Under the pieces are notes generated by a model. The model ran no database searches. It was not told where the DNA came from and saw only the letters and a program-made list of their open reading frames with translations. Shown here piece after piece: positions 46,881 through 55,818 of a stretch of 64,000 nucleotides of DNA. The DNA is taken from the NCBI GenBank assembly GCA_017996175.1, contig JAGOHK010000011.1, forward strand, positions 1 through 64,000. The letters are read 5' to 3'. The translations under genes were made by a program, and so were the position numbers. The DNA is from Leptospiraceae bacterium. Lineage in GTDB: Bacteria > Spirochaetota > Leptospiria > Leptospirales > Leptospiraceae. Position 1 is the first letter of the stretch, and each line of letters starts with the position of its first letter.

Positions 46881-48347
46881 ATGCAAATAAAAAAGAAGCT
46901 TGGCGTATTTATCGCATTAGTTTTAGCCGTATCATTAAATACGAGTTATATTTTCTCTCAGGAAACACAGCCTACACCGACCCCCACTACCGAAACGCAT
47001 TCGGCGGATCATGCAAAAGAGGGTGGGCATGTTGAGCACAAAGGAAATGATTTGGCTTTGTGGTCAGTAATTCCATTTGCAATTATTTTACTTTGTATTG
47101 CAATTCTTCCTATATCCTCGCATAACATTGCACATTGGTGGGAGCATAATAACAATAAGCTACTCATATCAGGTGTACTTGGCGGTGTTGCTTTCGGCAT
47201 ATTAGCCGCAAACGGTTGGATTGGAAAAATCTATCATACGCTTGTCTTTGAGTATGTGCCTTTCATCATACTTCTAGGTTCTTTATTTTATATCTCTGGT
47301 GGAATTGTTCTAAAAGGGGATATAAAAGCAACACCGGTTAACAACCTGTTATTCCTTCTTGTAGGTTCCTTCTTAGCTTCAATCATTGGAACTACGGGAG
47401 CATCTATGCTTCTGATTCGTCCTCTACTCAAAACGAACTCAGAAAGAAAACATGTAGTTCATACAGTAGTATTTTTCATTTTTATGGTTTCTAATATTGG
47501 TGGTTCCCTTACTCCACTCGGAGATCCTCCTTTATTTTTAGGGTATTTACAAGGGGTTCCATTTACCTGGACTTTCGGATTATTTCCTGAAATGATTTTT
47601 TCTATAGTAGTACTTTCTATCGTATATTTTATTTGGGACACAATCCAATACAAAAAAGAAACAAAGGTAGATATTAAAGAAGATAAGACACATGTAGAAC
47701 CAATCTCTCTTTCTGGGCAAGTGAACTTTTTGTGGTTATTTGGTATTGTCCTCTCGGTAGCTTTTTTAAATGAAAACTATATTCCTGCCATTAAGCATAA
47801 TCCGTATATTGCGTTTATCAGAGAAGTAGTTATGATTGCCTTAATTTTTGCTTCTAGGTTTACATCTGATCCAAAACTCAGAGAGCATAATAAGTTTACC
47901 CTTCATCCTATCCAAGAAGTAGCTTACCTTTTCATAGGAATTTTTATTACCATGATTCCTGCTTTGATTTTGCTGGAAGCACATGGAAAAGAGTTAGGTG
48001 TTACACAACCTTGGCAGTTTTTCTGGGCGACTGGAATTTTTTCCTCTGTATTAGATAATGCACCGACCTATCTGACATTTTTAAGTCTTGCTAAGGGTTT
48101 AACTGGGGCAACAGATGTTCATCAAATTCTTGCAAATCCTGCATGGGAGCAACTTCTAAAAGCAATTTCGGTAGGAGCGGTATTTATGGGTGCGAATACT
48201 TACATTGGAAATGCACCTAACTTCATGGTAAAATCAGTTGCCGAAGAAAACAAAATAAAAATGCCAAGTTTCGGTGGATATTTGTTATATTCCATTGGAG
48301 TATTGGTTCCGCTCTTTGGGTTAATTACGATTATCTTCTTTAGATAG
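46881..48347 (+). CDS. NhaD-type Na+/H+ antiporter
   Basis: 488 residues with N-terminal signal-like segment, a His-rich N-terminus (ADHAKEGGHVEHKG) and about 11 helices. The motif GGSLTPLGDPPLFLGYLQGVPFTW and FLWATGIFSSVLDNAPTYLTF-like segment identify the ion transporter superfamily (NhaD/ArsB-like). Likely exports Na+ in exchange for H+. TTGAAA-17-TAAACT at 46819-46847 is a possible promoter. The gene is single, followed by a 20-bp palindrome. Confidence 0.85.
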   Translation: MQIKKKLGVFIALVLAVSLNTSYIFSQETQPTPTPTTETHSADHAKEGGHVEHKGNDLALWSVIPFAIILLCIAILPISSHNIAHWWEHNNNKLLISGVLGGVAFGILAANGWIGKIYHTLVFEYVPFIILLGSLFYISGGIVLKGDIKATPVNNLLFLLVGSFLASIIGTTGASMLLIRPLLKTNSERKHVVHTVVFFIFMVSNIGGSLTPLGDPPLFLGYLQGVPFTWTFGLFPEMIFSIVVLSIVYFIWDTIQYKKETKVDIKEDKTHVEPISLSGQVNFLWLFGIVLSVAFLNENYIPAIKHNPYIAFIREVVMIALIFASRFTSDPKLREHNKFTLHPIQEVAYLFIGIFITMIPALILLEAHGKELGVTQPWQFFWATGIFSSVLDNAPTYLTFLSLAKGLTGATDVHQILANPAWEQLLKAISVGAVFMGANTYIGNAPNFMVKSVAEENKIKMPSFGGYLLYSIGVLVPLFGLITIIFFR

Positions 48348-48362
48348 GAATTTTTTTATAGA

Positions 48363-48382
48363 GGGCTGTGTATACACAGCCC
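48363..48382. repeat. 20-bp perfect palindrome after the antiporter
   Basis: GGGCTGTGTATACACAGCCC, a perfect dyad with no loop, 15 bases after the stop codon and 35 bases before the convergent CDF gene end. Possible bidirectional terminator or member of the palindromic repeats. Confidence 0.75.
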
Positions 48383-48417
48383 GTCGACGAACGTTACAAA
48401 CCCCAATCACAAAACAC

Positions 48418-49308
48418 TTAGTCTTTTGTATCATATTCCTCTTTCTTTTCGAACTCAAGGGTAGAATGTAGAATATTATGATGAAGTAGTTCATGGCGGA
48501 TATTCTTTTTTATTCTAGCAATACTTTTCCAATCTAGGTGGCTTTGAATTTTTACATGAGCAGTAAAAGCATTTAACGTTGTGCTGATAGCCCAGATATG
48601 AATGTGGTGAATATTGATTACACCTTCTATTGCTTCGATTTCTTTTTTGATATTCTTTAGATCAATTCCTTCTGGCACAGCATCAATCGACAGATTAAAA
48701 CTAGAACGCAACAGTTGAAAGGTGCTTAGAAAAACTATGATTGCAATTGCAATACTGATAACTCCATCTAACCAATACCAGTTAGTATATGCCATGAGTA
48801 AGCCCGCAATTAAAACACCTAGGGAGACTAACGTATCCGAAAGCATGTTTAGGTAAGCGCCTTTTATATTTAAGTCTCGATCTTTATCTTTTAAAAAAAG
48901 CCATGCAGTAATACCATTGATAACAATTCCGATTCCAGCTACAAAGGCTATTGGATTACCGTTAGTTACCGCTGGATTTTTAATTCTCTCAATACTTTCC
49001 CATATAATACTTCCCATCGCTAAAGCCAAAATAACTGCATTCAATAAGGACACTAAGATGGTTGTTTTCCTGTAACCGTAAGTATACCTTGTATTTGGCT
49101 TTATTTTTGCTAACCGAAATGCAAGTAGCGCCAATAGTAGACTAGCCACATCACTTAAATTATGCCCTGCGTCAGAAAGAAGGGCAAGTGAGTTATAGTA
49201 AAGACCACTTCCGGCTTCTACTAAAACAAAAATAATATTTAGTACAATCCCTATAATAAACTTGGTATTGAGATTACTGATTTTTTTAGAATGGTTGTGA
49301 CTATGCAT
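48418..49308 (-). CDS. Cation diffusion facilitator (CzcD/ZitB-like) metal exporter
   Basis: 296 residues from ATG at 49308 (AAAGGA seven bases before); the longer frame starts with a TTG at 49332. His-rich N-terminus (MHSHNHSKK), six helices and metal-site motifs LLSDAGHNLSDVASL (helix 2, H-x3-D) and LNMLSDTLVSLGVL (helix 5, where N-x3-D replaces the usual H-x3-D). C-terminal cytoplasmic domain with HHIHIWAISTTLNAFTAHVK. Probably exports Zn/Co/Fe-type ions; the Asn may change ion choice. Confidence 0.88.
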   Translation of the reverse strand: MHSHNHSKKISNLNTKFIIGIVLNIIFVLVEAGSGLYYNSLALLSDAGHNLSDVASLLLALLAFRLAKIKPNTRYTYGYRKTTILVSLLNAVILALAMGSIIWESIERIKNPAVTNGNPIAFVAGIGIVINGITAWLFLKDKDRDLNIKGAYLNMLSDTLVSLGVLIAGLLMAYTNWYWLDGVISIAIAIIVFLSTFQLLRSSFNLSIDAVPEGIDLKNIKKEIEAIEGVINIHHIHIWAISTTLNAFTAHVKIQSHLDWKSIARIKKNIRHELLHHNILHSTLEFEKKEEYDTKD

Positions 49309-49906
49309 TTTTGAATCCTTTTCTCTTCCCAATAACTTTCATCCTATTATCTATCCTTAAAAAAGCAAACCCAACAAATTCTTTTGCTACTATATATACT
49401 GATTCTAAATAATCTTTGCGCAAGACATTATAGAAAAATGAATCGGTATACATCACATACTGAGATGTTGGAACTAGACCCTTTCTACGCATTTGAATTG
49501 TTTTTATACGAAATTCAATGGTATACCAACTGCCAAAATAAATTACCCATTCGCTTAGAAAAGGGCTTCGCTATCGCTATTTTTGGCAATTGGGAATACC
49601 AAACTTTTTTTAAATGGGAAATTACTTTTGGCGTACGGTATATAAGAGCCTGTCTGAAAAGGATTATTGCAGGCTCTTGGAGCTTGACTTTTATTAATAG
49701 AATAACATCTTCTTGGACACGCTCTAAGAAAATAAACTGTCCTCTTTTTTCCGGCTATTATAAAAATAATATTGACTGTTAAAGTGAATTTTAATCTGTT
49801 ATATTAAACTGTTTATTTAATATATTGTATTAATTTTGTATAAATAATATCTATTTTCGTTATAACAGAATTCATTGGAAGTATTGAAAGGAAAAGGGAA
49901 TTGGGC
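49309..49906. other. Gene-free region with inverted repeats bordering the sulfur island
   Basis: Three repeat-like pieces: imperfect inverted repeat 49520-49600 (GGTATACCAACTGCCAAAATA / TATTTTTGGCAATTGGGAAT), a TTTTGGCGTACGGTATATA unit at 49626-49643 that closely matches CTTTTGGCGTTTGGTATA at 63491, and a hairpin 49644-49678 with 9-base arms AAGAGCCTG / CAGGCTCTT. Open frames there (49384-49782) begin with TTG, lack ribosome sites and cross the repeats. AT-rich leader of the acetyltransferase gene follows. Confidence 0.6.
49817..49833 (+). promoter_or_regulatory. Possible operator dyad upstream of the acetyltransferase gene
   Basis: TTAATA and TATTAA flank a 5-base centre (17-bp dyad), with AATATATTG shared with the 38-bp dyad upstream of the porin gene (55730-55767). 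Candidate common regulator site for the sulfur island. Chance is possible in such AT-rich DNA. Confidence 0.3.
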
Positions 49907-50818
49907 ATGATACAAGAAAATTTAGGCGATACTCTCAGAAAAACAGCGCATCATCTGTTTCATTCTGGAACTGAAATGTTTGAATATATTCCCAAATATG
50001 GTCATTCTCTTCCCTCGATGGATAATTTAAAAGAGATTGTAGAACTTTTACGAGCCATTCTATTTCCGGGTTACTTTGGAAAGACAATCACAAAGACTCC
50101 TTCACTTACCACTTCAACAGATGACAATTTAGTTCAGCTTTACGAATTGCTTTTTGAGCAAGTTCATAATGGGCTTTGCTTTAATCTAAAAGAGGATTCA
50201 GAAGAAGTTAAGGTTAGAGTTGGACAAATGACTTTAGATTTTATCCAATCTATTCCAGAAATTAGAAGACTTTTATCTACGGATGTAAGGGCAACATATA
50301 ATGCAGATCCAGCCGCGAAAAATATAGAGGAGATAATCTTTTGTTATCCTACAATTCGCGCAATGATTAATCACAGGTTTGCGCACCAACTTCTTAAATT
50401 ACAAGTTCCACTCTTGCCTAGAATTATTTCTGAAATGGCTCATTCTGAAACGGGAATTGATATTCATCCGGGGGCGGTAATTGGTGAATACTTTTGCATT
50501 GATCACGGAACAGGTGTTGTAATTGGAGAAACTTGTATCATTGGAAATAACGTTAGGCTCTACCAAGGTGTGACACTTGGTGCAAAAAAATTTTCACTGG
50601 ATGATAGCGGTAATCCGCTTAAAGATGAACAAAGGCATCCCATCATAGAGGATAATGTTGTTATTTATTCTAATGCAAATATTTTAGGGAGAGTAGTTGT
50701 CGGAAAAAATTCTGTTATTGGTGGAAATGTTTGGATTACGAATGATGTTCCGGCTAATTCTAAAATTACCCAAGCGAAAGTTGTACAAGAGCATTTTTTC
50801 TTTGGATCTGGAATTTAA
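49907..50818 (+). CDS. cysE: Serine O-acetyltransferase
   Basis: 303 residues from ATG at 49907 (TTG at 49901 is an alternative). Makes O-acetylserine from serine and acetyl-CoA, the committed step of cysteine synthesis. EpsC-type: a helical N-terminal half followed by a left-handed beta-helix with IDIHPGAVIGEYFCIDHGTG, VVIGETCIIGNNVRLYQGVTLG and HPIIEDNVVIYSNANILGRV. His in IDHGTG and IHPG are catalytic. First gene of the sulfur island, 49 bases before the first encapsulin gene; likely same transcript. No cysteine synthase gene is adjacent. Confidence 0.9.
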   Translation: MIQENLGDTLRKTAHHLFHSGTEMFEYIPKYGHSLPSMDNLKEIVELLRAILFPGYFGKTITKTPSLTTSTDDNLVQLYELLFEQVHNGLCFNLKEDSEEVKVRVGQMTLDFIQSIPEIRRLLSTDVRATYNADPAAKNIEEIIFCYPTIRAMINHRFAHQLLKLQVPLLPRIISEMAHSETGIDIHPGAVIGEYFCIDHGTGVVIGETCIIGNNVRLYQGVTLGAKKFSLDDSGNPLKDEQRHPIIEDNVVIYSNANILGRVVVGKNSVIGGNVWITNDVPANSKITQAKVVQEHFFFGSGI

Positions 50819-50866
50819 AGCGAAAAAGTATGCGAAAAATAAAAAATAAAACTAAGAGGCAAAATA

Positions 50867-52330
50867 ATGTCTGATAATTTATTGCAACGTAGCGTAACTA
50901 CTTCGGTTGCCAGAAATCTGGCTAATACGACTAAGACTCCACCGCAAATGATGTCTGTTACTCCGAGGTGGTTACTTCGTCTTCTCCCCTGGGTGCAGGT
51001 AGAAGGTGGTACATATCGAGTTAACCGAACTAGAATAGAGCTTAAAAAAGCAGAGAGAGTTGAATTAAATGTTGTAAACGGAGTTGTCTTTTTGGCGTTT
51101 AATCCACAATCACTCCGTAGTGTCCCCGTTTTTTCAAAAATCCCGAATTATATTCTCGCAGAAATAGCGAGTAAATTCAAGACCGAAGAAGTCTCTCTCG
51201 GAAATAAACTTGTAATTGAAGGAGAGGATAAAAATAAGTTTTTTATTATAGCACAGGGACAAGTGGAGGTTTTAAGTAAAGGTGTCCATGGAAGTGACCT
51301 TAGAATTGCACTTCTGACAGAAGGAGAATACTTTGGAGAGTTGGGACTAATATCCGATAAGCCTTCTGATGTAACCGTTAGAACGACTACCCCTTGTAAG
51401 CTCCTTACTCTTTCAGGAAAAGACTTAGATAGAATTTTAAATGAATTTCCAAATCTACGTCAGGATTTTCAGAAAGCTATTGATGAACATATTGAACTCT
51501 TATCTTCAGTAAACAAATACGGAGAGCGTAATATTGATTTGGTGTCAGGGTTTGCTGAGAACGTTGAAATTCCTGAGACATATATTGATTATTCTGAAAG
51601 TCCGAGAGAGTATTCTTTAAGTGCAATTCAAACAGTGGTAAGAGTCCATACGCGGGTCTCTGATTTATACAATAACCCTTACAATCAACTAGAAGAGCAA
51701 ATGCGTCTAACGATTGAAGGAATCAAAGAACGTCAAGAATGGGAATTAATTAATAGTAAAAAATTTGGTTTACTCCATTCGGTTGCTCCTGCATTTCGAA
51801 TCAGCACAAGATACGGTGCACCAACACCAGATGATCTTGATGAACTTCTTGCATTAGTTTGGAAAAAGCCTAGCTTTTTCTTGGCTCACCCCAAAGCAAT
51901 TGCTGCCTTTGAAAGAGAATGCACATGGAGAGGAGTTCCACCGGTGAATTCAGAGATATTCGGGACTCCAATTATTCTTTGGCGCGGAATACCGATTATC
52001 CCGACGGATAAACTGGAAGTAAAAAGTAATTATTTCTCGAATCAATGGTTAGGAACTACTAGCATTTTACTGCTTAGAGTAGGTGAAGATGATCAAGGAG
52101 TTGTGGGGCTACACCAAGCAGGAATTCCGGGTGAAATTTCTCCAAGCCTATCAGCACGACTCATGGGTCTCGACAAACTTGGAGTAGCCTCTTATCTACT
52201 GACTCTCTACTCTTCCGCAGCAGCACTTACCGACGATGCAATTGCGGTATTAGAAAATGTAGAAGTAGGATATTATCACAATTATCAAAATAAAAACTCA
52301 AACTATTTCAGCGATGGATTAGGAATATAA
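50867..52330 (+). CDS. Family 2 encapsulin shell protein with inserted cNMP-binding-type domain, copy 1
   Basis: 487-residue nanocompartment shell protein with an HK97-like phage-capsid fold. N-terminal arm and start [20 protein letters not shown], residues 1-87; a cyclic-nucleotide-binding-like domain inserted at about 88-205 ([24 protein letters not shown]); then the SrpI-type shell core 210-487 with [67 protein letters not shown] and VGYYHNYQ near the end. The insertion puts it in the class called Family 2B. In the PBC motif the phosphate-binding Arg is replaced (PSDVT). Followed after 16 bases by a near-copy, and then the desulfurase cargo gene. Assembles in the cytoplasm. Confidence 0.9.
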   Translation: MSDNLLQRSVTTSVARNLANTTKTPPQMMSVTPRWLLRLLPWVQVEGGTYRVNRTRIELKKAERVELNVVNGVVFLAFNPQSLRSVPVFSKIPNYILAEIASKFKTEEVSLGNKLVIEGEDKNKFFIIAQGQVEVLSKGVHGSDLRIALLTEGEYFGELGLISDKPSDVTVRTTTPCKLLTLSGKDLDRILNEFPNLRQDFQKAIDEHIELLSSVNKYGERNIDLVSGFAENVEIPETYIDYSESPREYSLSAIQTVVRVHTRVSDLYNNPYNQLEEQMRLTIEGIKERQEWELINSKKFGLLHSVAPAFRISTRYGAPTPDDLDELLALVWKKPSFFLAHPKAIAAFERECTWRGVPPVNSEIFGTPIILWRGIPIIPTDKLEVKSNYFSNQWLGTTSILLLRVGEDDQGVVGLHQAGIPGEISPSLSARLMGLDKLGVASYLLTLYSSAAALTDDAIAVLENVEVGYYHNYQNKNSNYFSDGLGI

Positions 52331-52346
52331 CAAAAAGGAAAAAAAC

Positions 52347-53786
52347 ATGTCAGATAATTTATTACAACGTAGCGTAACAACTTCTGTAGCAAGAAATCTT
52401 GCGAACACAACTAAGACTCCTCCTCAGATGATGTCTATTACCCCTCGCTGGCTACTCAGTCTTCTCCCCTGGGTACATGTGGAAGGTGGAACATATCGAG
52501 TGAATAGGACTAAAGTAGAACTCAAAAAAGCAGAGCGAGTAGAGCTTAACTTTAAAGATGGAAATGTTTCTTTTAATCCACAGGCTTTAAGATCAGTTCC
52601 TCTTTTCTCTAGATTCCAAGACGAGATCATCAATCGAATGGCATTTCGCTTTAAAACAGAAGAAGTGACACTTGGAAATAAACTCGTAGTAGAGGGTGTA
52701 GACAAAAATAAATTTTTCATCATAGCACAAGGACAAGTGGAAGTTTTGAGTAAAGGCGTTCATGGAAGTGATCTTAGAATAGCACTTCTTACGGAAGGAG
52801 AATACTTTGGGGAAATTGAATTAGTCTCAGATATTCCATCCGATGTAACAGTTCGAACGATTACACCTTGTAAACTCCTAACTATTTCAGGAAAAGATCT
52901 AGATGAAATACTAAGTGAATTCCCAAATTTAAAAGATGATTATAAGCGAGCAATTGATAAACATATTGAACTTCGATCAACCGTAAATAAATACGGAGAG
53001 CGTAATATTGATTTGGTGTCAGGGTTTGCTGAAAACGTTGAAATTCCTGAGACTTTTATTGATTATTCTGATAAGCCGAGAGAATATTCTCTCAGTGCAA
53101 TTCAAACAGTAGTTCGAGTTCACACAAGAGTCTCTGATTTATATAATAATCCTTACAATCAATTAGAAGAGCAAATGCGACTAACGATTGAAGGAATCAA
53201 AGAGCGACAAGAATGGGAGTTGATTAATAGTAAAAAATTTGGTCTACTACATTCCGTTGACCCTGCTATGCGAATTAGCACAAGGTATGGTGCCCCAACA
53301 CCTGATGATTTAGATGAGCTACTTGCACTTGTTTGGAAACAACCCGCTTTCTTTTTGGCACATCCAAAAGCAATTGCAGCATTTGAAAGAGAATGCACAT
53401 GGAGAGGGGTACCACCAGTAACCGCTAATCTATTCGGAACACAAGTGATTACATGGCGGGGAGTTCCGATTATCCCCTGCGATAAATTAGAAGTTAAAAA
53501 TACCAATCTCTCTAATCAATGGTTTGGGACTACTAGTATTTTGCTTCTCCGGGTGGGGGAAGAAAATCAAGGAGTTGTAGGTTTACACCAAGCAGGAATT
53601 CCGGGTGAAATTTCTCCGAGTTTATCCGCTCGCCTGATGGGACTCGACAACTTAGGAGTAGCCTCTTATCTACTTACATTGTATTCTTCAGCAGCAGTAT
53701 TAACAGATGATTCACTTGCAGTACTAGAAAATGTAGAAGTAGGTTACTATCACGATTACCAAAATAGAAACTCTTTACCAAAATAA
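52347..53786 (+). CDS. Family 2 encapsulin shell protein with inserted cNMP-binding-type domain, copy 2
   Basis: 479-residue paralogue of the upstream shell protein, sharing long identical blocks (first 29 residues; [60 protein letters not shown]). Differences concentrate where the N-arm meets the inserted domain: two residues shorter near 70-80 and [16 protein letters not shown] for [16 protein letters not shown]. The tail is shorter, lacking the final NYFSDGLGI. The PBC motif again reads IPSDVT without Arg. Own ribosome site AAAAAGGAAA. Two tandem shells imply mixed capsids or two capsid states. Next gene, 17 bases on, is the desulfurase. Confidence 0.9.
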   Translation: MSDNLLQRSVTTSVARNLANTTKTPPQMMSITPRWLLSLLPWVHVEGGTYRVNRTKVELKKAERVELNFKDGNVSFNPQALRSVPLFSRFQDEIINRMAFRFKTEEVTLGNKLVVEGVDKNKFFIIAQGQVEVLSKGVHGSDLRIALLTEGEYFGEIELVSDIPSDVTVRTITPCKLLTISGKDLDEILSEFPNLKDDYKRAIDKHIELRSTVNKYGERNIDLVSGFAENVEIPETFIDYSDKPREYSLSAIQTVVRVHTRVSDLYNNPYNQLEEQMRLTIEGIKERQEWELINSKKFGLLHSVDPAMRISTRYGAPTPDDLDELLALVWKQPAFFLAHPKAIAAFERECTWRGVPPVTANLFGTQVITWRGVPIIPCDKLEVKNTNLSNQWFGTTSILLLRVGEENQGVVGLHQAGIPGEISPSLSARLMGLDNLGVASYLLTLYSSAAVLTDDSLAVLENVEVGYYHDYQNRNSLPK

Positions 53787-53802
53787 AACTTGAGAGAATA
53801 CA

Positions 53803-55524
53803 ATGGAACAATTTGACCCAAATACAATTGCAAGGCTTGCATCTCGGATCTACAATGAAGTTCCGGGTGCATCTACAATTCCTGAAAATCCGATTGATGC
53901 GCATATTGCAAATTATGCGCATCAAGATTCAGTAAAGAATCATGGAAATTCGGTTGTAGAAAATGGATACTCTTCTGAAAGTTTGAACCTAGATAAAATA
54001 AAGGAAATCTTTGTAAAACAAGGTAATTTAGCGGAGTTAAAAAAAAGCACTTCAGATTTTCATTTCCCATCTACGGGAAGTAAAACAAGTGATAATTATT
54101 TGAGTAAGTCCAGCGCTAATCTAAAAACACAGCAATCGCTTGCTGATAATGGAAAAAGCCATTCCAGTCTAAAGTCCTTTGTAAAAAGTATTCAAGAAGA
54201 TCATCATAAATATCCTGGCGGAATTTTTACTGGAAGTTTAGAGAACTGTAAACTGTTTCCTAATTTGAATCAGGTTTCCCAAAAGCAATCAGAGATTTAT
54301 TCCAGTAGAGCATTTGATGTGAATGAAATTAGAAAAGACTTTCCTGTGCTACATCAGACTATTCATGGTAAACCGCTTGTTTGGTTTGATAATGCAGCGA
54401 CTACACAAAAACCAAAGTCAGTGATTGATGCAATCAGTAATTTCTATTCCCATGATAATTCGAATATCCATAGAGGAGCACATACATTAGCCGCTCGGGC
54501 TACGGATGCGTTTGAAGAAGCGAGGGAGAAGGTTCAGAAGTTTATCAAGGCATCTTCTACTTCTGAGATTATTTTTGTGCGAGGGACAACTGAAGCGATT
54601 AACTTAGTTGCACAGACTTATGGGCGCAAATTTCTTCAGCCTGGAGATGAAATTATTCTCTCACAAGCAGAGCATCACGCGAATATTGTACCCTGGCAGA
54701 TAATTGCAAAGGAAAAAGGCGCAGTCATTCGAGTCATTCCTTTAAATGACCGTGGAGAAGTGATTTTGTCGGAATATGAACGTTTGCTAGGACCTAGAAC
54801 AAAATTAGTATCTCTAACACAAGCCTCAAACAGCTTAGGAACCATTCTTCCTGTTCAGGAAATGACAAAAACCGCAAAGAAATATGGTGCAAAAGTTTTA
54901 ATCGATGGAGCACAGTCTGTGGCACATATTCCGGTTAACGTTCAAGAACTTGGTTGTGACTTCTTTGTATTTTCCGGTCATAAGATTTTTGGTCCTACTG
55001 GAATTGGAGTTGTTTACGGTAGACAAGAAATTTTAGAACTAATTCCTCCCTGGCATGGTGGCGGAAATATGATTAAAGATGTGACTTTTGAAGAAACCAT
55101 TTATAGTGATATACCTGCAAAGTTTGAAGCGGGAACGCCTAACGTTGCAGATGCAGTAGGACTTGGGGTTGCACTTGACTATGTGAATCGACTCGGTTTA
55201 GAAAATATTGCAAAATACGAACACTCTCTTTTGGAGTATGCAACAGACGGTCTTTCTTCTATTAAAGGCTTGCGGCTAATAGGAACTGCCCGTGAAAAAG
55301 TGGGAGTTCTATCTTTCGTATTGCAAAATAAATCCACAATCGAAGTAGGAAAACTTTTAGATTTGGAAGGGATCGCTGTGCGCGCAGGTCATCACTGTGC
55401 ACAACCTTCTCTACGTCGGTATGGAGTGGAAGCCACTGTGCGTCCTTCTCTTTCTTTTTACAATACGATAGGCGAAACAGATAGACTTGTTTCGGCAGTT
55501 CGTCGTATTGCAGGAAGTTTTTAG
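53803..55524 (+). CDS. SufS-type cysteine desulfurase with N-terminal encapsulation extension (predicted cargo)
   Basis: 573 residues. Residues about 170-573 are a complete group II SufS-like PLP enzyme: AEHHANIVPW (His291), IDGAQSVAHIP (Asp368), SGHKIFGPTG (PLP Lys394) and RAGHHCAQP (catalytic Cys532). It takes sulfane sulfur from cysteine and leaves alanine. Residues 1-168 form an extra low-complexity region rich in Ser, Asn, Lys and His, absent from normal SufS (about 410 residues). Such a disordered N-terminal domain is what loads cysteine desulfurases into Family 2 encapsulins. Short motifs in it, DPNTIARLASRIYNEVPG near the start and YPGGIFTGSLENCK near 137-150, are likely shell-binding parts. 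No SufBCD nearby. Ends in a strong terminator. Confidence 0.92.
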   Translation: MEQFDPNTIARLASRIYNEVPGASTIPENPIDAHIANYAHQDSVKNHGNSVVENGYSSESLNLDKIKEIFVKQGNLAELKKSTSDFHFPSTGSKTSDNYLSKSSANLKTQQSLADNGKSHSSLKSFVKSIQEDHHKYPGGIFTGSLENCKLFPNLNQVSQKQSEIYSSRAFDVNEIRKDFPVLHQTIHGKPLVWFDNAATTQKPKSVIDAISNFYSHDNSNIHRGAHTLAARATDAFEEAREKVQKFIKASSTSEIIFVRGTTEAINLVAQTYGRKFLQPGDEIILSQAEHHANIVPWQIIAKEKGAVIRVIPLNDRGEVILSEYERLLGPRTKLVSLTQASNSLGTILPVQEMTKTAKKYGAKVLIDGAQSVAHIPVNVQELGCDFFVFSGHKIFGPTGIGVVYGRQEILELIPPWHGGGNMIKDVTFEETIYSDIPAKFEAGTPNVADAVGLGVALDYVNRLGLENIAKYEHSLLEYATDGLSSIKGLRLIGTAREKVGVLSFVLQNKSTIEVGKLLDLEGIAVRAGHHCAQPSLRRYGVEATVRPSLSFYNTIGETDRLVSAVRRIAGSF

Positions 55525-55563
55525 TGCCTCATTCCTCTTGAGGAAAATTTTTATTTACCCCTT

Positions 55564-55593
55564 GAGGGAGGAGTAAAATCCCTCCCTTTTTTT
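55564..55593 (+). terminator. Rho-independent terminator of the encapsulin operon
   Basis: GGGAGG, nine-base loop, CCTCCC, followed by seven T, 40 bases after the desulfurase stop codon. It separates the encapsulin genes from the porin gene. Confidence 0.8.
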
Positions 55594-55729
55594 ACATGTT
55601 TTTGCCCCAAAAACTCCAAAAATAAGTATAAACTTCACTGTTCAATATAACATATATTTTTCATTAAAACATACTAAATTCTCGAAAATACATTAAAATT
55701 ATTCATTTTTATGTTTATTTTTCTATTAT

Positions 55730-55767
55730 TTCAATAAAATATCCAATATATTGAATATTTTGTTGAA
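55730..55767 (+). promoter_or_regulatory. 38-bp operator-like dyad upstream of the porin gene
   Basis: TTCAATAAAATATCCAATA followed by its near-exact reverse complement, two mismatched pairs in 38 bases. It overlaps a possible -35 (TTGAAT, 55763-55768; a -10-like TTTATA lies about 17 bases on), so it could be a repressor or activator site for the porin-sbp pair. Confidence 0.5.
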
Positions 55768-55818
55768 TAAAATAGAGTCTTGTATTTTATAGTAAAAAAT
55801 TCCACAAGGAGGAATAAG

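Noticed and set aside
49384-49782. 132-codon open frame upstream of the sulfur island
   Set aside because: Begins with TTG, no ribosome site, no recognisable sequence, and crosses inverted repeats.
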